Source: Paracoccus sp. (in: a-proteobacteria)
Lineage (GTDB): Bacteria > Pseudomonadota > Alphaproteobacteria > Rhodobacterales > Rhodobacteraceae
Assembly: GCA_031178645.1 (NCBI GenBank)
Contig: JAPSIP010000106.1
Span: 1 to 6,016 of the forward strand
Length of the DNA stretch: 6,016 nucleotides
Direction of reading: 5' to 3'
In this document: positions 1-5,741 of the stretch, piece by piece
Layout: every line of letters starts with the position of its first letter
How positions within the stretch are numbered: position 1 is the first letter of the stretch
Position numbers and translations under genes: made by a program
The notes under the pieces: generated by a model
What the model was told of the DNA's origin: nothing
Seen by the model: only the letters and a program-made list of their open reading frames with translations
Database searches by the model: none

Positions 1-23
1 AGACAGCCCCCGGCCTTGCCCAT

Positions 24-638
24 CTAGTGCTTGAAGATGTCGTTTTCATCCCCCCAGCCCAGCAGGTCCAGATGGGCGCGCGCGGGCAGGAAATCGAAAC
101 ATGCCTGCGCAAGACCGATGCGGTTCTCGCGCCGCAGCCGTTCCTCCAGGGCTTCCTTCAGCCTGTGCAGGTGCAGCACGTCAGAGGCCGCATATTCCAG
201 TTGCGCATCCGTCAGATCCGCCGCGCCCCAGTCGCTGGTCTGCTGCTGCTTGCTGACATCCACATTCACCAACTCGCTCAGCAGGTATTTCAGCCCGTGC
301 CGGTCGGTATAGGTACGCACCAGCTTGGACGCGATCTTGGTGCACCAGACCGGCGCCGTCACGACGCCAAAGGCGTTTTCCAGGGCGGCGATGTCGAAGC
401 GGCCGAAATGGAACAGCTTCAGGACCTTGGGGTCGGTCAGCATCCGGCACAGGTTCGGCGCCTCGGTCTGGCCGCGCTCGATCTGGACCAGATGCGCGTC
501 CCCGTCGCCTGACGACAGTTGCACCAGGCACAGCCGGTCGCGCCGGGGATCCAGGCCCATCGTCTCGGTGTCGATGGCCACCACTGGGCCAAGCGTCAGG
601 TCATCGGGAAGGTCGTTGGGGTAAAGATGTATGCTCAT
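24..638 (-). CDS. rnd: Ribonuclease D, short single-domain form (3'-5' exoribonuclease)
   Basis: A 204-residue protein of the DEDD 3'-5' exonuclease superfamily; family members trim 3' ends of tRNA precursors and other structured RNAs in the cytoplasm with two metal ions. Three exonuclease motifs are visible: Exo I DTETMGL (D23, E25), Exo II in LFHFGRFDIAAL (D82) and Exo III YAASD (Y149, D153), so it is of the DEDDy type. It ends about 50 residues after Exo III with no HRDC domain, whereas E. coli RNase D (about 375 residues) carries C-terminal HRDC domains. Short forms like this are usual in alphaproteobacteria. I chose the ATG at 638 (MSIHLYPNDLPDD), preceded by a GGACGG-like weak ribosome site; an in-frame TTG at 659 would add seven residues that look non-conserved. 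The stop is TAG. It is separated from the upstream gene by about 137 nt containing a candidate terminator, so it probably has its own promoter, though I could not identify one. Confidence 0.93.
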   Translation of the reverse strand: MSIHLYPNDLPDDLTLGPVVAIDTETMGLDPRRDRLCLVQLSSGDGDAHLVQIERGQTEAPNLCRMLTDPKVLKLFHFGRFDIAALENAFGVVTAPVWCTKIASKLVRTYTDRHGLKYLLSELVNVDVSKQQQTSDWGAADLTDAQLEYAASDVLHLHRLKEALEERLRRENRIGLAQACFDFLPARAHLDLLGWGDENDIFKH

Positions 639-734
639 CGCGTCGTCCGTCCGGGCCAAGGCTGTGATGGCGCCCCTCTCACCAGAAAGCGGCGCGGCAT
701 TCCAGTCTTATTCGCGCGACGGGCGCGAAGCAGG

Positions 735-769
735 AAAGGCCGGCCGGGGCGCAGGAACCCCGGCCAGCC
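735..769 (-). terminator. Candidate intrinsic terminator after the exported-protein gene
   Basis: On the plus strand GGCCGGGG (742-749) and CCCCGGCC (758-765) form a perfect 8-bp inverted repeat around an 8-nt loop. The stem extends to 738-749 paired with 758-769 (12 bp with one mismatch at 741/766). Read on the minus strand, the hairpin begins a few bases after the stop codon at 776-778 and is followed by TTTCC (737-733). The T run is short, which is common in GC-rich genomes, so termination may be incomplete. It would separate the exported-protein gene from rnd. Confidence 0.6.
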
Positions 770-775
770 CCATTG

Positions 776-1330
776 TCAGGCTGATCCAGCGGCCTGGATG
801 GCCTTCATGCAGGTCTCTTCATCCCCTGCGGCAAGCGCGTCCCGTGCCGCCTGGATATGCGCCTCGCGGGTGGAGGCATCGGCCGAGGCACTGGAACTGC
901 CGCCCGTGCCGGCAGCGGCCATCGCCTGCTCGGTCGCCGTCGGCTTGCCTTCCTGCTGCGCCTGGGCATCCGCGCCCGACATTGCAATGCCTGCCTGCTG
1001 GCCCGAATCCCCCTCCAGCGGCGCGTGCGATCCATCCTTGGCGATGCCTTCGGCATCGGCCGAGGCCCCGCCCGAAGCGGCCGGTGCAGCGCTGTTCATC
1101 CCGGCATCGGCCGCCGTGTCCGTCGCGCTGTCCGTGGCCGAAGCCCCCGCAGCGGCCGCCCCATCCGATGATCCTTCCAGCGGCGCCAGCGATCCGTCCT
1201 TCGAGATTCCTTGCGAGGCAGTCTCACCCCCCGTCAGGCGAGCGATTTCCGCCGCGCAATCCGCCTGCGCCGACATGGCGGTCATCGCAAGGAATGCGCT
1301 GCCCGCCACCCAAGTCAAAGTGGTCTTCAT
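776..1330 (-). CDS. Small exported (periplasmic) protein with duplicated KDGSxAPLEG motif, function unknown
   Basis: A 184-residue protein that I cannot assign to a named family. Residues 1-23 are a typical Sec signal peptide: Lys at position 2, a hydrophobic core, and AQA before D24 as a signal peptidase I site. The mature chain has only two cysteines, C25 at its start (DCAAEIARLTGG) and C174 near its end (DEETCMKAIQAA), which could form a disulfide in the periplasm. Between them lies low-complexity Ala/Ser/Gly/Asp-rich sequence with two copies of a 13-residue motif, GISKDGSLAPLEG (41-53) and GIAKDGSHAPLEG (95-107). The C-terminal part (about 153-181) looks helical. The start at 1330 is supported by GGGAGG five nt upstream (1336-1341) and by the signal peptide beginning exactly there; the frame stays open further upstream but that extension is Arg-rich and would bury the signal peptide. 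It lies 119 nt after dgoA and is not overlapped with it, so it is probably a separate unit. Confidence 0.85.
   Translation of the reverse strand: MKTTLTWVAGSAFLAMTAMSAQADCAAEIARLTGGETASQGISKDGSLAPLEGSSDGAAAAGASATDSATDTAADAGMNSAAPAASGGASADAEGIAKDGSHAPLEGDSGQQAGIAMSGADAQAQQEGKPTATEQAMAAAGTGGSSSASADASTREAHIQAARDALAAGDEETCMKAIQAAGSA
1010..1048 (-). repeat. Second copy of the 13-residue coding repeat
   Basis: Encodes GIAKDGSHAPLEG, residues 95-107 of the exported protein. It matches the copy at 1172-1210 at 11 of 13 residues. The two copies are 54 residues apart, start to start. Codons differ at several synonymous positions (for example AAG GAT GGA against AAG GAC GGA), so the duplication is not recent and the protein motif seems to be what is conserved. 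Confidence 0.8.
1172..1210 (-). repeat. First copy of the 13-residue coding repeat
   Basis: Encodes GISKDGSLAPLEG, residues 41-53 of the exported protein, shortly after the first cysteine. It pairs with the copy at 1010-1048. Both are flanked by acidic, small-residue linker sequence. Confidence 0.8.
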
Positions 1331-1335
1331 TTCAT

Positions 1336-1341
1336 CCTCCC
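1336..1341 (-). promoter_or_regulatory. Strong ribosome binding site that fixes the exported-protein start
   Basis: The minus strand reads GGGAGG followed by ATGAA and the ATG at 1330, a near-ideal Shine-Dalgarno with 5-nt spacing. It decides the start in favour of 1330 over in-frame upstream positions. Confidence 0.8.
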
Positions 1342-1449
1342 GGAACATGACGCGCCTGCCAGGGGCGCATGGCCCGGAACGCCTGCATCTGCCCGATGTT
1401 CCAGAAAACCGGGAAGGCGTCACTTAAGTCGTAGATGGACCCGGCGCAA

Positions 1450-2076
1450 TCAGCCCTGCAGCGCGGACCAGGCGTCCATGAATGCGCGGGCCTTTTCGCC
1501 GGTCTCGGCCGCTGCCTGCCCCGGCTTGTAAAGGGCCGATCCCAGGCCGAAGCCATTCGCTCCGGCTTGCAGATAGACCGCCATCGTGTCGGGCGCGATC
1601 CCGCCCACGGGCAGCAGGCGCGCCTCGCGCGGCAGCACCGCGCGCATGGCCTTGACCGCGGCGGGGGGGATCATCTCGGCCGGGAACAGCTTCAAGGCGG
1701 CGGCCCCGGCTTCCAGGGCCGCAAAGGCCTCGCTGACGGTGCCGACGCCGGGGCAATAGGACAGGTTCAGCCGCCGCGCCTCGGCGGCGACGCGGGGGTC
1801 GAAATTAGGGGCGATGATGATGCGCCCCCCGGCATCGGCCACGGCGCGCACCTGTTCGGCCGTCAGAACCGTGCCCGCGCCGACGACCGCATCGGGGGCG
1901 GCGGCAACCATGCGGGCGATGCTGTCCAGCGGATCGGGCGAGTTCAGCGGCACTTCAAGGATCGTGAAGCCCGCCCCGGTCAGCGCGGTAGCAGTCTCAG
2001 CGGCCTCATCGGGACGCAGGCCGCGCAGGATGGCGATCATCGGGTTCGCGGCAAAGGCGGTATCAAGGTCGGTCAT
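1450..2076 (-). CDS. dgoA: 2-dehydro-3-deoxy-6-phosphogalactonate aldolase
   Basis: A 208-residue class I (Schiff-base) aldolase of the KDPG/KDPGal family, close to the roughly 205 residues of E. coli DgoA. It cleaves 2-dehydro-3-deoxy-6-phospho-D-galactonate to pyruvate and D-glyceraldehyde 3-phosphate in the cytoplasm. The catalytic lysine is K129 in ALKLFPAE, and the general acid/base is E41 in ILEVPLNSP. R18 in AILRG matches the conserved carboxylate-binding Arg, and GAGTV (66-70) and PVGGI (156-160) are the usual barrel motifs. The LNSP after the catalytic Glu resembles DgoA rather than the KDPG aldolase Eda, and the adjacent dgoK supports the galacto substrate. The ATG at 2076 overlaps the dgoK TGA by 4 nt (ATGA), with a modest AGGGA sequence upstream. 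It appears to be the last gene of the operon. No clear hairpin terminator follows it. Confidence 0.95.
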   Translation of the reverse strand: MTDLDTAFAANPMIAILRGLRPDEAAETATALTGAGFTILEVPLNSPDPLDSIARMVAAAPDAVVGAGTVLTAEQVRAVADAGGRIIIAPNFDPRVAAEARRLNLSYCPGVGTVSEAFAALEAGAAALKLFPAEMIPPAAVKAMRAVLPREARLLPVGGIAPDTMAVYLQAGANGFGLGSALYKPGQAAAETGEKARAFMDAWSALQG

Positions 2077-2951
2077 GCAAGTTTCCCTATCCGGGCGATT
2101 TCCCAAAGCCCCCGCTGCGCCATGCCCGGCGGCGCGATCCGCGCCGCGATGCCCAGCACCGAGAAGGCCGTCTGATAGCGCAGCGCCAGATCGCCCCGCC
2201 CGATGATCGTGACCGGGACACCGGCGTCCCGCGTGCCCTGCGCGACCTCGTCCCCGATCAGCAGGCCGGACAGGTAATCCGCGATCTGGTCCGGGGCCAG
2301 CCGGTCCATCAAGGCCAGCGTCCGGGCCGAGAAGATGCGCCCCAGCAGCGCCCCGTCCTGCCGCCCGGCCTCGACCCCGCGGCGGAAGGCATCCTCGCTG
2401 CCCGGTCCCGGCTGGATCAACCGGCCCAGGATGGTATGGTCGCGCAGCGCCCCGAAGACCTCGCCCGTCATGACCGTGCGAAAGCCCGTCAGCGCGCCGC
2501 CCTCGGCCCGTGCCCATTTGCTGTGCGTGCCGGGCAGAACGAACGTCCCGTCCCCGCCCCCGCCCGCCAGATGGCCGATGATCTCGGTTTCCTCGCCGCG
2601 CATCACGTCGGGCGCGGGACCGTCCGGGTCGCTGACCGCGCCGGTCACGAAATGGATGCCCTCGTGCAGGGTCAGGTTCGCGGCCAGGGCCGCAGCATCA
2701 AGGGGCAGCGGCAGATAGGGCGTCTCGACCCAGCCGTTGCGGCTGGTGATCATCCCCGAGGCGATGACCGGCGCTGTTCCCAGCCAATCGCCGATGCGGT
2801 CCTGCAAGGCCTGGCGGAACCCGCCCGGCAAACCGGCCGCGGCAAGAATCCCCGGACCGTCACCGACGCTGTCCAGCACCTCGCCCCCGGCACCCATCCG
2901 CCAGGCGCGGAACGAGGTGGTGCCCCAGTCGATGCCGATCAGCGCCGTCAT
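2073..2951 (-). CDS. dgoK: 2-dehydro-3-deoxygalactonokinase
   Basis: A 292-residue kinase, the same length as E. coli DgoK. It transfers phosphate from ATP to 2-dehydro-3-deoxy-D-galactonate, giving the substrate of the aldolase encoded next. Visible conserved blocks are the N-terminal phosphate-binding loop GIDWGTTSFRAW (6-17), SGMITSRNGW (65-74), PDVMRGEETEIIG (114-126), PGTHSKW (140-146), FRTVMTGEVF (157-166) and YLSGLLIGDEV (226-236). All resemble E. coli DgoK in order and spacing. The ATG at 2951 overlaps the galM TGA by 4 nt and has no good Shine-Dalgarno of its own, so translation probably depends on ribosomes finishing galM. It overlaps dgoA by 4 nt at its other end. The kinase marks the pathway as galactonate-type and argues against the non-phosphorylating L-arabinose routes. 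Confidence 0.95.
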   Translation of the reverse strand: MTALIGIDWGTTSFRAWRMGAGGEVLDSVGDGPGILAAAGLPGGFRQALQDRIGDWLGTAPVIASGMITSRNGWVETPYLPLPLDAAALAANLTLHEGIHFVTGAVSDPDGPAPDVMRGEETEIIGHLAGGGGDGTFVLPGTHSKWARAEGGALTGFRTVMTGEVFGALRDHTILGRLIQPGPGSEDAFRRGVEAGRQDGALLGRIFSARTLALMDRLAPDQIADYLSGLLIGDEVAQGTRDAGVPVTIIGRGDLALRYQTAFSVLGIAARIAPPGMAQRGLWEIARIGKLA

Positions 2952-3919
2952 CGGCTGAACCGATAGGCCGCGTGGTGGCGATAAACCTGGCCGGGCCGAA
3001 GGATCGCATCGGGATAATCGGGGCGGTTCGGCGCATCGGGCCAGCCCTGCGTTTCCAGGGCCACGCCCGCGAAACGGTCATAGCTGCGGCCGTCCAGCCC
3101 CGAAAGCCCGCCGAAATGCACGCCGTCATAGACCTGCAATCCCGGCTGGTCGGTCTCGATCTGCATCCGGATGCCGCTTTGCCCGGTCAGATCCGCCACG
3201 ACACGCGGGGCGGCGGGACCGTCGGACAGGCAGAAGTTGTGGTCGTATTCCCCCGGCACGATCTCTCGGGCCTGCCGGAAATCGAAGCGCGTGCCCTGGA
3301 CGGGCGCCGTGCCCGGCAGCGGGATCAGGTCGTCGTCAACAGGCAGATAGCGGTCGGCCGCAACGCGCAGCCGGTGGTTGCGCACATCGCCCCCGCCGTC
3401 GAGGTTGAAGTAGCCGTGATGCGCCACGTTGCAGGGGGTCGGCGCGTCGGCCTGGGCCTGAATGTCGAAGATCAGCGCGCCGTCGCGCAGGGTGATCCGG
3501 GCGCGGATGGTTATGGCGCCGGGAAAGCCCATGTCCCCGTCCGGCAGGGCCAGCGACAAGGTGGCGCTGTCGTGGCAGGCCTCCTCGACCTGCCACAGAT
3601 GCCAGTTGGTTCCGCGCGATCCGCCGTGCAGCGTGTGGCGGTCTTTGAAGTTGGGATCGGTCCGGTATTCCTGCCCGTCCAGCATGAAGCGCGCATTGCC
3701 AAGTCGGTTGGCGAAGCGCCCGACGATCGCGCCCATGTAGATCCCGTCGCCCAGGTAATCCGCCGGATCGGGGCAACCAAGGACCAGAGAATGATCGACG
3801 CCGTCCATCCGCAGATCCTGCACCGTCGCGCCCAGCGTCAGCACCTGCGCCGTCAGCCCGCCCCCGGTCAGCGTCAGGCGGTCGACCTTGCGCCCGTCGG
3901 GCAGGGTCCAGCCGCTCAC
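2948..3919 (-). CDS. galM: Aldose 1-epimerase (galactose mutarotase family)
   Basis: A 323-residue protein of the GalM family, which interconverts alpha and beta anomers of aldohexoses such as galactose. Motifs seen: GRFANRLGNARF (68-79, substrate-binding R72), HTLHGG (95-100, H98), the catalytic-acid region VAHHGYFNLDGG (166-177, H168), DHNFCL (226-231), LQVYDG (261-266) and the general-base Glu in ALETQGWPDAPN (E289). It has no signal peptide, so it should be cytoplasmic. The start is GTG at 3919: the GTGA overlaps the TGA of the lactonase gene by 4 nt, and no in-frame ATG lies near the conserved N-terminus. Its C-terminus overlaps dgoK by 4 nt. In this operon its likely job is to present the right galactose anomer to a sugar dehydrogenase. 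Substrate preference among aldoses cannot be read from the sequence. Confidence 0.93.
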   Translation of the reverse strand: MSGWTLPDGRKVDRLTLTGGGLTAQVLTLGATVQDLRMDGVDHSLVLGCPDPADYLGDGIYMGAIVGRFANRLGNARFMLDGQEYRTDPNFKDRHTLHGGSRGTNWHLWQVEEACHDSATLSLALPDGDMGFPGAITIRARITLRDGALIFDIQAQADAPTPCNVAHHGYFNLDGGGDVRNHRLRVAADRYLPVDDDLIPLPGTAPVQGTRFDFRQAREIVPGEYDHNFCLSDGPAAPRVVADLTGQSGIRMQIETDQPGLQVYDGVHFGGLSGLDGRSYDRFAGVALETQGWPDAPNRPDYPDAILRPGQVYRHHAAYRFSR

Positions 3920-4761
3920 AGGATCACCCGGGGTTCGGGACGCCCGGTCAGGCCGGTCTGCACCAGATAGGTCTTGCCTTGGGCCGGGTCGGGATCCTCG
4001 ATCCCGTCGAAGGCGGTCGTCACCAGCAGGTCGGACAGATCCGCGCCGCCGAAGGAAGGACAGGATGATTGCCGCCCGCCCACGTCGAAGCGATGGGTCT
4101 GCTGCCCTTGGGCGTCAAAGCGGACCACCGCCCCCTGCCCCCAGATCGCGCAGCAAAAGCCCCCTTCGGCATCCGTGACCGCGCCGTCGGGCGACCAGTC
4201 CTGCACGGACAGGTCCAGGAAGACCTGCGGCTCGCCCACCGGCCAGCCATCCCCGTCCAGCCCCTGCCGCCAGACGATGCTGCGGTCGGTGTCCGAATAG
4301 TGCGCGGTTCCGCCATCGGGCGAGAAGCAGATCGCGTTCGGGATGGTGATGGGGTCCACCAGCCTGCGCACCTTGCCCCGGTAGAAGCGATAGATCGCGC
4401 CCAGGCCCGATTCGCCGTTCCGGCCCATCGTGCTGAACCAGAAGCCGCCCTGCGGGTCCGCGCGGCCGTCGTTCGACCGGGTGGCGGGGTTGTCTGCCTC
4501 GACCGCCGCGACATCCGTCAAGGCCCCGTCGGCCAGCGACATCACCGCCAGACCCGTTTCCGTGGCGATCAGCAGCCGGTCCCGGTCGATCCAGCCCGCA
4601 GCCGAGGCCATGCGGTCAAGGCGCCATTCCAGCGGCGATCCGTCCGCCTGTTGCGACAAAAGCCGCTTGCCCTTGATGTCGAACCAGAAGAACTGCTGGC
4701 GCTCGGGGTGCCAAAAGGCCCCCTCGCCCAACTGGCATTGGCGGTTGTCGTGGATCATCAT
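3916..4761 (-). CDS. SMP-30/gluconolactonase-family sugar lactonase (probable galactonolactonase)
   Basis: A 281-residue six-bladed beta-propeller lactonase that hydrolyses aldonolactones using a divalent metal. By alignment in memory to human SMP30, metal ligands are E13 (LGEGAFWHP), N142 (ITIPNAICFSPDG) and D192 (WSPDGAVTDAEGG). The substrate-binding pair is R95 and N97 in TRSNDGRADPQGGFWFSTM. The late motif CPSFGGADLSDLLVTTA (234-250) is also typical. The expected Trp or similar aromatic after DAEGG is replaced by Cys-Cys (GGFCCAIWG, 201-209). Gluconolactonase, L-arabinolactonase and galactonolactonase cannot be told apart by motif alone; the neighbours dgoK, dgoA and the YjfF permease favour D-galactonolactone. 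Two adjacent ATG codons are possible. I use 4761, which makes the 4-nt ATGA overlap with the permease gene; the ATG at 4758 sits 6 nt from the AAGGGG ribosome site rather than 3. No signal peptide is present. Confidence 0.9.
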   Translation of the reverse strand: MMIHDNRQCQLGEGAFWHPERQQFFWFDIKGKRLLSQQADGSPLEWRLDRMASAAGWIDRDRLLIATETGLAVMSLADGALTDVAAVEADNPATRSNDGRADPQGGFWFSTMGRNGESGLGAIYRFYRGKVRRLVDPITIPNAICFSPDGGTAHYSDTDRSIVWRQGLDGDGWPVGEPQVFLDLSVQDWSPDGAVTDAEGGFCCAIWGQGAVVRFDAQGQQTHRFDVGGRQSSCPSFGGADLSDLLVTTAFDGIEDPDPAQGKTYLVQTGLTGRPEPRVIL

Positions 4762-5741
4762 GTTCCCCTTGTGGCTTCCTGGGCCAGCCGCATCTGCGAC
4801 AGTTTCAGCAAGCCCTTTTGCAGCAGGATAAAGGCCAGCAGAAGGATCCCGATGACGATCTTGGTCCACCAGGACGACAGGCTGCCGTCGAAGACGATAT
4901 AGGTCTGGATCAGCCCCATCGTCAGCACCCCCACGAAGGTCCCGAACATATAGCCCGCGCCCCCCGTCAGCAGCGTCCCGCCAATCACGACGGCGGCGAT
5001 TGCCGTCAGTTCCGTCCCCACCGTCGCCAGCGAATAGCCCGATCCGGTATAGACCGAAAACACGATGCCCGACAGCCCTGCCATCGCGCCGGAAAAGGCA
5101 TAGACCAGCACCGTCGTGCGCCCTTGCCGGACGCCCATCAGGCGCGCCGCGGCCTCGCCCCCGCCCAGGGCATAGACGGATGCACCGAAGCGGGTCTTGT
5201 GGGCCACGATCATGCCCAGGGCGAAGGTCAGGACCATCAGCACGCCGATCAGCGTCAGCCGCCCCTTGCCCGGCATCAGCCAATAGGCCCCTTGAAGCGC
5301 CTGATAGAACGGATGCTGGATCGGCACGGAATCGATGGACAGGATATAGGCCGCGCCGCGCGCCAGGAACATGCCCGCCAGCGTGACGATGAAGGCGGGC
5401 ATGGCCAGCCGGTCGATCAGGAAGCCCATGCCAGCGCCGAAGGCGGTGGTCAGGACCAGCAGCATGGCGAAGACCGCCAGCGGATGCAGGCTGGTGTCGC
5501 GCAACAGGATCGCGATGAAGACGCCGGAAAAGGCGATGACCGACCCGACCGACAGGTCGATGCCGCCGGACAGGATCACCAGCGTCATGCCGACCGCGAC
5601 AATGCCCAGATAGGCGTTGTCGGTCAGCAGGTTTCCGACGACCCGCGTGGACAGGATGTTCGGGAATTGCAGCCAGAAGACCAGATAGGCCAGCAGGAAG
5701 ATCCCGACCGTGATGTAAAGCGGCAGCGCGCGGGTGTTCAT
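4758..5741 (-). CDS. yjfF: Sugar ABC transporter permease, YjfF type (galactofuranose-like importer)
   Basis: A 327-residue inner-membrane permease of the ribose/galactose (CUT2, AraH/RbsC) family. The whole chain resembles E. coli YjfF (about 331 residues), which with YtfQ, YtfR and YtfT forms the galactofuranose importer. Shared stretches include NLLTDNAYLGIVAVGMT (37-53), SGGIDLSVGSVIAFSGVF (58-75), LIDRLAMPAFIVTLAGMF (108-125), the cytoplasmic loop AHKTRFGASVYALGG (180-194), ELTAIAAVVIGGTLLTGG (244-261) and GSLSSWWTKI (286-295). Roughly eight to ten hydrophobic segments are visible, the first at about 9-24. The ATG at 5741 is chosen because it follows GGAGG with 5-nt spacing and overlaps the upstream permease stop by 4 nt. 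An upstream in-frame extension is basic and would lie inside the preceding gene. Two different permeases in tandem indicate a heterodimeric channel. The true substrate (galactofuranose, galactose or another pentose/hexose) is inferred from homology and the adjoining enzymes. Confidence 0.93.
   Translation of the reverse strand: MNTRALPLYITVGIFLLAYLVFWLQFPNILSTRVVGNLLTDNAYLGIVAVGMTLVILSGGIDLSVGSVIAFSGVFIAILLRDTSLHPLAVFAMLLVLTTAFGAGMGFLIDRLAMPAFIVTLAGMFLARGAAYILSIDSVPIQHPFYQALQGAYWLMPGKGRLTLIGVLMVLTFALGMIVAHKTRFGASVYALGGGEAAARLMGVRQGRTTVLVYAFSGAMAGLSGIVFSVYTGSGYSLATVGTELTAIAAVVIGGTLLTGGAGYMFGTFVGVLTMGLIQTYIVFDGSLSSWWTKIVIGILLLAFILLQKGLLKLSQMRLAQEATRGT
4765..4770 (-). promoter_or_regulatory. Ribosome binding site for the lactonase gene
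   Basis: AAGGGG on the minus strand, inside the 3' end of yjfF. It is 3 nt from the ATG at 4761 and 6 nt from the ATG at 4758, so the real start may be either of these adjacent Met codons. Confidence 0.55.

Noticed and set aside
776..1330. Exported protein as a lipoprotein, given the Cys near the cleavage site
   Set aside because: The cysteine is the second residue after the predicted AQA site (AQADC), and no lipobox such as L-A/S-G/A-C is present. A signal peptidase I substrate is more likely.
519..1427. Long open frame on the plus strand opposite the exported-protein gene
   Set aside because: It is antisense to a gene with a signal peptide, a strong ribosome site and internal repeats. Its translation is low-complexity Ala/Pro/Ser and it overlaps rnd as well. 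Long antisense frames are expected at this GC content.
1422..1429. Palindrome ACTTAAGT as an operator
   Set aside because: A single 8-bp palindrome without a second copy or flanking symmetry is too weak to call a binding site.
1395..1450. Possible promoter TTGCGC, 17-nt spacer, TAAGTG on the minus strand before the exported-protein gene
   Set aside because: It matches only three of six and two of six consensus positions, which is no better than chance in this composition.
1450..2517. Longer dgoA reading, suggesting a fusion with an upstream domain
   Set aside because: The extra 147 residues are the shifted frame of dgoK. The aldolase fold starts normally at 2076, where the ATGA overlap lies.
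2972..3970. 332-codon plus-strand open frame opposite galM
   Set aside because: It is fully antisense to galM, which has all family motifs. The plus-strand translation shows no recognisable domain and arises from G/C-biased third positions.
4069..4902. 277-codon plus-strand open frame opposite the lactonase
   Set aside because: It is antisense to a well-supported SMP-30 protein and crosses into the permease gene. No motif or ribosome site supports it.
3916..5283. Longer lactonase reading with an extra 174 N-terminal residues
   Set aside because: The extension lies out of frame inside the yjfF gene, is Gly/Arg/Asp-rich and has no domain. The conserved SMP-30 N-terminus begins at the ATG pair 4758/4761.
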